Part shown: positions 58,691-64,000 of the stretch, one piece after another
Position numbering within the stretch: position 1 is the stretch's first letter
Layout: every line of letters starts with the position of its first letter
DNA from: Salminus brasiliensis
Lineage: Eukaryota; Chordata; Actinopteri; Characiformes; Bryconidae
Reading direction: 5' to 3'
NCBI RefSeq assembly: GCF_030463535.1
Contig: NC_132899.1
Coordinates: 19,491,490 to 19,555,489 of the forward strand
DNA length: 64,000 nucleotides
Program-made: the position numbers and the translations under genes
The notes under the pieces: generated by a model
What the model was told of the DNA's origin: nothing
Databases searched by the model: none
Seen by the model: the letters and a program-made list of their open reading frames with translations, nothing else

Positions 58691-60549
58691 GAATTGATGT
58701 ATGTGCATGTCGGAGTGCATGTTGTAGCAATTGGGACAAAATGATAGTGTATCACATCGTGTCTCGGCCCACATGCTTACATGAAAACGCCATGAAGATT
58801 GCTTTTACATTTGTACACTGACCATTACAGGTTTGTGGATGCCTTGCCTTTTTCTCAGATTTTCTAGGTAATATTTGATTCTTGCAGTTATTTTAGGCAG
58901 TGAAAATATTTACAAAAGATTTGTTAACATAAAAAAGATATTTACTAGCAAATTTGATCTATTTGGAAGCTCTTCTGTATTTTTTCCATGCTATGAAGAG
59001 TTAAAGCAGTTAAAATGCTAATAATTAACTATTAAATCATATTATTAATATGGCAGTAATGTGGTTCCTTCTGTTTTTCTATATATTCAGCGTTTGTAAG
59101 TTTGCTCAGAAATAAACTGAATTTTAGAATAAATACAAAATGGTGCTGTACACATTGAATCCAATGAGCCAGTGTTTTAGAGTATGCCAAGAAGTTCACT
59201 TAACCATTTCCAGTGGTATCAGCACCTTATGTTTTGTCTATAGTTTATCTGTTTGTTTAATCAGTGCTATATTAAGTGAAATCAGGTGTGCAGCTGCTGG
59301 TGGATTTGAGCAGTGGATGTGATGGCTGGGAGTTCTGATCTTTTTACTACTTCACCATTTTATTTTAAAATAAGTGTTATGGTTTACTGCATTAATATGT
59401 ATTTGAATTGAATGTTATATTGTGTTTTACAAGGAAAGACGCATTTATGGTCCAAATCAATTATTTTGAGCTTTTTATGTTTGCTTGGATGCCTAAAAAG
59501 TGAAGAGAATTAGAAAGAAGCTAGGTAAGATGATGATTAAAAGGCTGTGGTTATGTAAATCTAGGTATAGGTACTGACATTATGAACGTTCCATTTTTTG
59601 GCTATATGTTTATAGATCAATTTATACAGTTTTCTTACATCTTCATGTCTTTTACTTTGGCTTAGTCTTTCCTTTTTTATTCTTGCTGTCACTTGTATCA
59701 TACTTATTTCAGATTTTCCCTTTTTTAGCATAACTTAAATCTGGTGGTTCTTTACATTGTGTAGAAGGCCAATGAGGAATAATTTCAGATGAAATTGAGC
59801 AATAAAAGCACTATTACACATTACATCACATTACATAGTAAATATTTAGTAATTTTTTTATTGACTTCCATTGAAAAGATAAGAAGGTTCTTCTATTTCC
59901 TGTCAAGTTGCCATTTTGGAGATACAAAGTTTTTGCACAACAGCAATAATGTCTCCTGTGAAGGTATATTAGATTAGAAGCATTCAATAGATTATGTTGT
60001 TTTAAGTACTATATATACACTATAAGCAATTCTAAAAATGATAAACAATGTCATGTCATAAAAATGATAAAAACAATATTGTCTATTTACAAACTTTATC
60101 TGTCATGTTGTCCGCCATCGTGTCCACTTTTGAAAATACAAGGCATTCTGGATATTAGATTTAGTTTACTTTTTAAGAATTTGAAAAATTAGTGGGAAAT
60201 CTAAATATTGTGCCCAGAATGATGAACATACAGTAGCTGAAAAATGTGTCTGAATTACGTAATAATAAACATCCTGAATGCTTCAAATTTGTAAAAGGAT
60301 AATGTGAATTTCTACAAACTGATCGTTATAGCGTATGACTCCTAGACAGATTAAAATATTTCAGCATTTTATTTATTCATTATAATATACTTTCCTGTTC
60401 TGCAGTACTGAAATATTGAATGAAAGATCTAGACATCTGAAAGGCTTTATACTGTAATACATAGTGAGTTCAGTGTGTGAAGTGTGTGAAGTGTGTGTGT
60501 GAGTGTGAGAATTTTGCTAACTGGCATATCTGTGTGTGTATGCGTGTAG
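58691..60549. other. Intergenic, no gene seen
   Basis: About 1.9 kb of AT-rich DNA. GTGTGAAGTGTGTGAAGTGT words lie at 60473-60505. No feature is recognised. Confidence 0.5.
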
Positions 60550-61150
60550 TGAGACAGCAGTGTGTGTGGTTTATATGCTGTCTGGCCTCAGTGTGATCCG
60601 GCCCTCTCTGTCTCTGCATGCTCCTGTGAGTGCACTGCCTCAGGTCAGCCTCGTCTCACTCAAGCATGTCTAACAAGAGGGGGTGAGGCTCTGCCTCCGA
60701 AGGAAAACAGGACGTCCCCGCACTCAATCAACGGACTGACAGCTAACCTTCCAGTCTTCTTCACATTTTCCCCTGAACCGCCCTTTCTGTTTCTGCTCTC
60801 TCTCTTCTCTCTCTCACATACACACACACACACACACACACCCATCTCATCTCCTTTTTCATTCTGAATACCTCACTCCTACAGCCTCCCTTGCATTCGC
60901 TCTCTTCCATTTAGCCCTCATTCCTCATCCCTCATTCAGTGTTTTATTTACCGTGGAAACGGGGCCCAGTTGTGTAATGGTCTGCTTCTTTCAACTCGCC
61001 AACTTTTCACAGACACATCGATAACGTTACCACAGTGAATGTGAATGTGTGTGTGTGTGTGTGTTTTAAATGTACTGTTTCTAATGTGGAGGTTGATGGT
61101 GAGTCGTTTGTTTGGGGTGTGTTAGTGTGGTTATGCGCATGCCTGTGTTG
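60550..61150. other. GC-richer block with (CA)n and (GT)n tracts
   Basis: Unique pyrimidine-rich DNA with (CA)n at 60819-60842 and (GT)n at 61044-61063. CATTTACCGTGGAAACGGGG-like sequence near 60945 may be conserved. Frames here are low complexity. Confidence 0.45.
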
Positions 61151-61189
61151 ATGCTATGTGAGTGTGTGTGTGTTTGTGTGGGTGTTTTA

Positions 61190-61560
61190 TGGGCTCGCTT
61201 TATTGTGATGGACGAGACTCCCCTGTGCCTCAGCCCTGTACGCGCTTCGCCGTGCTCCTTGAAAGTAAACAGTCTGCGCCATAGGAATGTTATCCCAAAG
61301 CCACTAATTTGCCCTGATTACATTAATATTTTTCAACTGAAATTGCCCTTTTCCCCTTCCTATTGCTGTTGTTTGTTTTCTTCCCTCTCTCTCGCCCCCC
61401 CCCCCCCCCCTGCCCTTCCATTGCTTTCTCTATTAGGGCACAATTAGGAGCGATTAGCTGGCAGACGGATGCCCTGCAGTTCCGCTCTGGCTGTGAGCTA
61501 GGGGCAAGCGAGATGCGGGCAAGTGGACAACTCTCTGGAGGCCTGGTCATGGGGTTACAA
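61190..61560. promoter_or_regulatory. Candidate conserved non-coding element P (strongest)
   Basis: Two dense blocks flank a C-rich run. The left block contains TGCGCCATAGGAATGTTATC (TEAD-like GGAATG), AGCCACTAATTTGCCCTGAT and TACATTAATATTTTTCAACT. The right block contains ATTAGGGCACAATTAGGAGC, GATTAGCTGGCAGACGGATG and CCCTGCAGTTCCGCTCTGGC. Several TAAT homeodomain cores sit in sequence of unusually high word complexity. A 16-bp poly(C) run (61395-61410) sits between. No ORF with a domain covers it. Confidence 0.45.
61395..61410. repeat. Poly(C) run
   Basis: Sixteen consecutive C residues (poly(G) on the other strand), next to CTCTCTCTCG. It lies inside candidate element P. Confidence 0.95.
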
Positions 61561-61562
61561 TG

Positions 61563-61565
<3 letters not shown>

Positions 61566-61610
<45 letters not shown>

Positions 61611-61612
61611 GA
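61566..61612. repeat. (GA)n microsatellite
   Basis: About 47 bp of GA with one GACA interruption. Confidence 0.95.
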
Positions 61613-62299
61613 CTTAAGGAGTAAGAGGACTGGACTCCAGGAAACAGTTTTAACCCATTAAAGTCGGTTATGGCTGGCTATTATAAGCGCATGATGTCAT
61701 TCAACACTAATGGTTTCTCACGATGGTTGGACCTTAGCCTATAGATTGTATAATTCATATAGACTGAATAATTCATAATGAGGACTGTGGTCTGCACAGA
61801 CATCATATAACATTCAATGTTTTTTCCACATTTGTTTGTTTTTTGGGATTTAATTTGTTTTATCTGAAAAAAAGTTCAATGCTGGAGGGCTTAATACCCC
61901 TGTACCCCATGCCAGGGGTGTCCACAAACTTGTGGACATTGTGTGTCTTTTTAACCAATTAAGAAAGTTTCCTTTTCCATATAAAACAAATTAATTTCAA
62001 AAACAAACAAACCAACCCAATAAAGGCATTAAATAAAAACTAGTTAAACGCCAAGCCCTTAGCTAACATGCTCGCTAATTCTACAGAACTTAATAAAGTC
62101 AGCTAACTCCCTTCCTTCATCTTCAACCGAACACATAGAAATGTAGTGTTAGCAGTAAATGTCAATTAAATGAAGTTAAAGGAAACCAAACTAAAGTTGT
62201 ATATAAGTTAAATGTCTGAACTGAGCTACAGCTACTAAAGGTGGGTCTTTCCACAATACTGAACCAGCAACTTTGTGCTTTGATGGATGAAAGCAACAG
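61613..62299. other. Intergenic, with truncated miniature transposon end
   Basis: 61870-61950 contains AATGCTGGAGGGCTTAATAC, CCCTGTACC and GGGGTGTCCACAAACTTGTG followed by GACATTGTGTG. It is a shortened third copy of the element at 5425-5947. The rest is unique AT-rich DNA. Confidence 0.5.
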
Positions 62300-62692
62300 C
62301 AATTAGCCATAACATTAATACCACTGACGGGTGAGATTAAAAACATCGATCAAATGGGCAAGCGTAAGGATCTGAGCCACTTGGGTCAGAGCATCTCCAA
62401 AAAAAAAAAAAAAAAAAAAACATCAGGTAGTGCCTGTGGGGCTCTGGCATGCAATGGTCAGTACTTATCAAAATTGCTCCAATAAAGGAAAACCAGTAAA
62501 CCAGCGACCAGATTGTGGGCACCTTAGAGGCCCCACCTGACGACTTACTGGACTTAAAGGATCTGCTGCTAACGTCCTGTTTCCACATACCACAGGATGC
62601 CTGCCTTGAATGTTCACATGTCTCAAATTCCCACATCTGTTCGAGCAACAGGGGGTGCTAATGTTTTGGCTGATCATTGTATATTTCAAGGC
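62300..62692 (+). pseudogene. Tc1/mariner-like transposon relic, copy 3
   Basis: A frame at 62352 reads MGKRKDLSHLGQSISK and is then broken by a 22-bp poly(A) at 62399-62420. Further pieces, such as CCAGTAAACCAGCGACCAGA and ATACCACAGGATGCCTGCCT, follow the same order as in the relic at 9585. Multiple stops and deletions make it inactive. It ends GTTTTGGCTGATCATTGTAT, near the expected terminal repeat. Confidence 0.75.
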
Positions 62693-63159
62693 TTATTTCA
62701 TGTTGCCTGTAGTTTCACTGAAATAAGTAACTAAATAAACAAATAAACAAACAAATAAATAACATTGTTTATTTCAAACAATATTTTTGTGCAATATGTT
62801 TTTGTGTTATTTATTGCAATATTACACCACTTATTTGTTGTTGTTTGGCAGATTTTTTTTAATGATTTTTATTATTTAATAACACTGAACACAAACTGTC
62901 TATAAATGCTGACTGTAGATTTAATGTACATGTAATTCCTTGTGTGACTATGCAATTAATCATGTGTTTCTATAATCATGTTTTAATATGAAAGTAAAAT
63001 GATACTAATAACTCTGAGCACTTCTGAGGCCTAAGCTGAAGCCTAGGCCAGCTGGAATTTTTAGCAAGGAAAGAGCATTGGCATTCCAGTAGTTCAGCTA
63101 GACTTTATGCATGTCCAGGAAACTGGCCTTAAGAACGAGAGCGCGAGAGAGCGCGAGAG
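62693..63159. other. Intergenic, no gene seen
   Basis: AT-rich, with AAATAAACAAATAAAC words at 62732-62762 and a GAGAGCGCGAGAGAGCGCGA run at 63138-63160. Confidence 0.5.
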
Positions 63160-64000
63160 AGTAAGAGAGAGAAAGCAGGGGAGCGATTGTCAGTTCCTCT
63201 CTGATTCCTTCACCACTGCCTTGTACTTTCACCCTGAACCCATCCCACCGGGGTCGTACATTAAGTTGAGACACATTTTCCTACAAGTCTCCAGCTAAAT
63301 CCACCATCAATTCCCGTAAACGATTTCAGCAAGAGAAGGAGACGTGTTTCTGGCTCTTTCTGGTCACTCTGTGTTTTTTCTTCCGTCCTTTGTCAGGTCC
63401 GCTGGACCTCAGCTTTTTGTGTGTGTATCCGTGAGTGTATCACCGACCCATCGTAAGCCTCTTCCTCAGAGATCAGCCTCCCACTCGGTTCTAGCGGTTT
63501 TGAATGTTTTTCCCGACCCGCGATGAATCCCATAAACTATTATTGCTATTTATGTGCAATGAAAACCTCTGGCCTGTGAAACTTTAAAACAGGTGTTTGT
63601 CTGTTTCCTGAACGGGGTTCAGTCACTGGTTCAGGGCGAATGAGCTCGCTCCCCCTTCGATTGGATTACCATGCAGGCCCCGTTTTCACTCCACTGCATT
63701 ACCGAACCGCAGGTGGTTCCTCCATCCCCAGCGCTGTTTGTCTTGCAGTGTAATTTATCCGCTGATGATATGCGCAGGCACGGCACGGGCAGTTAAATCT
63801 GTCAGTGTCACTAAGAACTAACCAGTGAGTGTGAGGCCTTCAGCATGAAAGACTATTGTGTTGCAGCAACGGCAGAGCAAAGTGCTGAATTCAGCAAACG
63901 GCCCACTTTCACAGCATTCCTCACTGTCCTGCACTGTCAGCGAACGCTGCGAGCGCTTCTGATCTCAACCCCGGTGAGTGTGTGGATATCACAGAGCAGC
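63160..64000. promoter_or_regulatory. Candidate conserved block Q, possible 5' exon region of an off-window gene
   Basis: GC- and CpG-richer unique sequence runs to the window edge. An ATG at 63845 opens a frame that stays open for 52 codons to 64000, and CCCCGGTGAGTGTG at 63969 resembles a splice donor. The translation has no family resemblance, and an open run of this length is not rare by chance. It may be a promoter or first exon of a neighbouring gene, or simply a regulatory block. Confidence 0.25.

Overview
The window looks like a teleost fish nuclear genome. Microsatellites of (GT)n, (GA)n and (TA)n type are abundant, one multi-exon homeobox gene has vertebrate-style introns, and relics of Tc1-like and fish-type miniature transposons are scattered throughout. 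Several dispersed repeats resemble families I recall from otophysan fishes (characins, catfishes, knifefishes), so an otophysan is my best guess. That placement comes from memory, not from a search.

The only protein-coding gene I can support is meox1 (mesenchyme homeobox 1) on the minus strand, at 39035 to 32188. Its three coding exons join in frame to a 253-residue protein with a complete homeodomain. All four splice junctions are GT/AG, and the homeodomain is split between Gln44 and Val45. A CpG-rich stretch covers exon 1, and a candidate TATA-like box lies about 510 bp upstream of the ATG. The 3' UTR probably runs left of 32188, with an AATAAA 208 bp past the stop and further candidates to about 31529.

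Region 1-32000, downstream of meox1, is intergenic or intronic DNA of an unseen gene. Blocks of unique, higher-complexity sequence look like conserved non-coding elements (about 4.6, 8.5-9.1, 10.6-11.0, 16.3-16.6, 17.5-18.1, 19.5-19.9, 21.5, and 26.5-27.0 kb). They are separated by AT-rich filler and mobile-element remnants: two inverted copies of one miniature transposon at 5.4 and 7.5 kb, Tc1-like relics at 9.6 and 15.5 kb, and two copies of a 0.6-0.8 kb repeat at 25.4 and 27.7 kb. Region 39.6-64 kb, upstream of meox1, has the same texture. It holds candidate elements at 39.6, 41.5, 47.5, 49.5, 56.6, 58.4, 60.9-61.6 and 63.2-64 kb, a 104-bp inverted-repeat pair at 50.6/51.3 kb, a Tc1 transposase pseudogene at 52.1-52.6 kb, a diverged copy of the 25/27 kb repeat at 54.3-56.1 kb, and a compound TA/CA/TA tract at 57.7-57.9 kb.

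In human 17q21 the order is ETV4-MEOX1-SOST. If synteny holds, the right-hand part of this window corresponds to the meox1-sost interval. I find no sost or etv4 coding exon here. I saw no bacterial-style system, CRISPR array, rRNA or convincing tRNA. The most useful material for follow-up is the set of candidate regulatory elements around a lone developmental regulator. The non-coding calls rest on sequence texture only and need a cross-species alignment.
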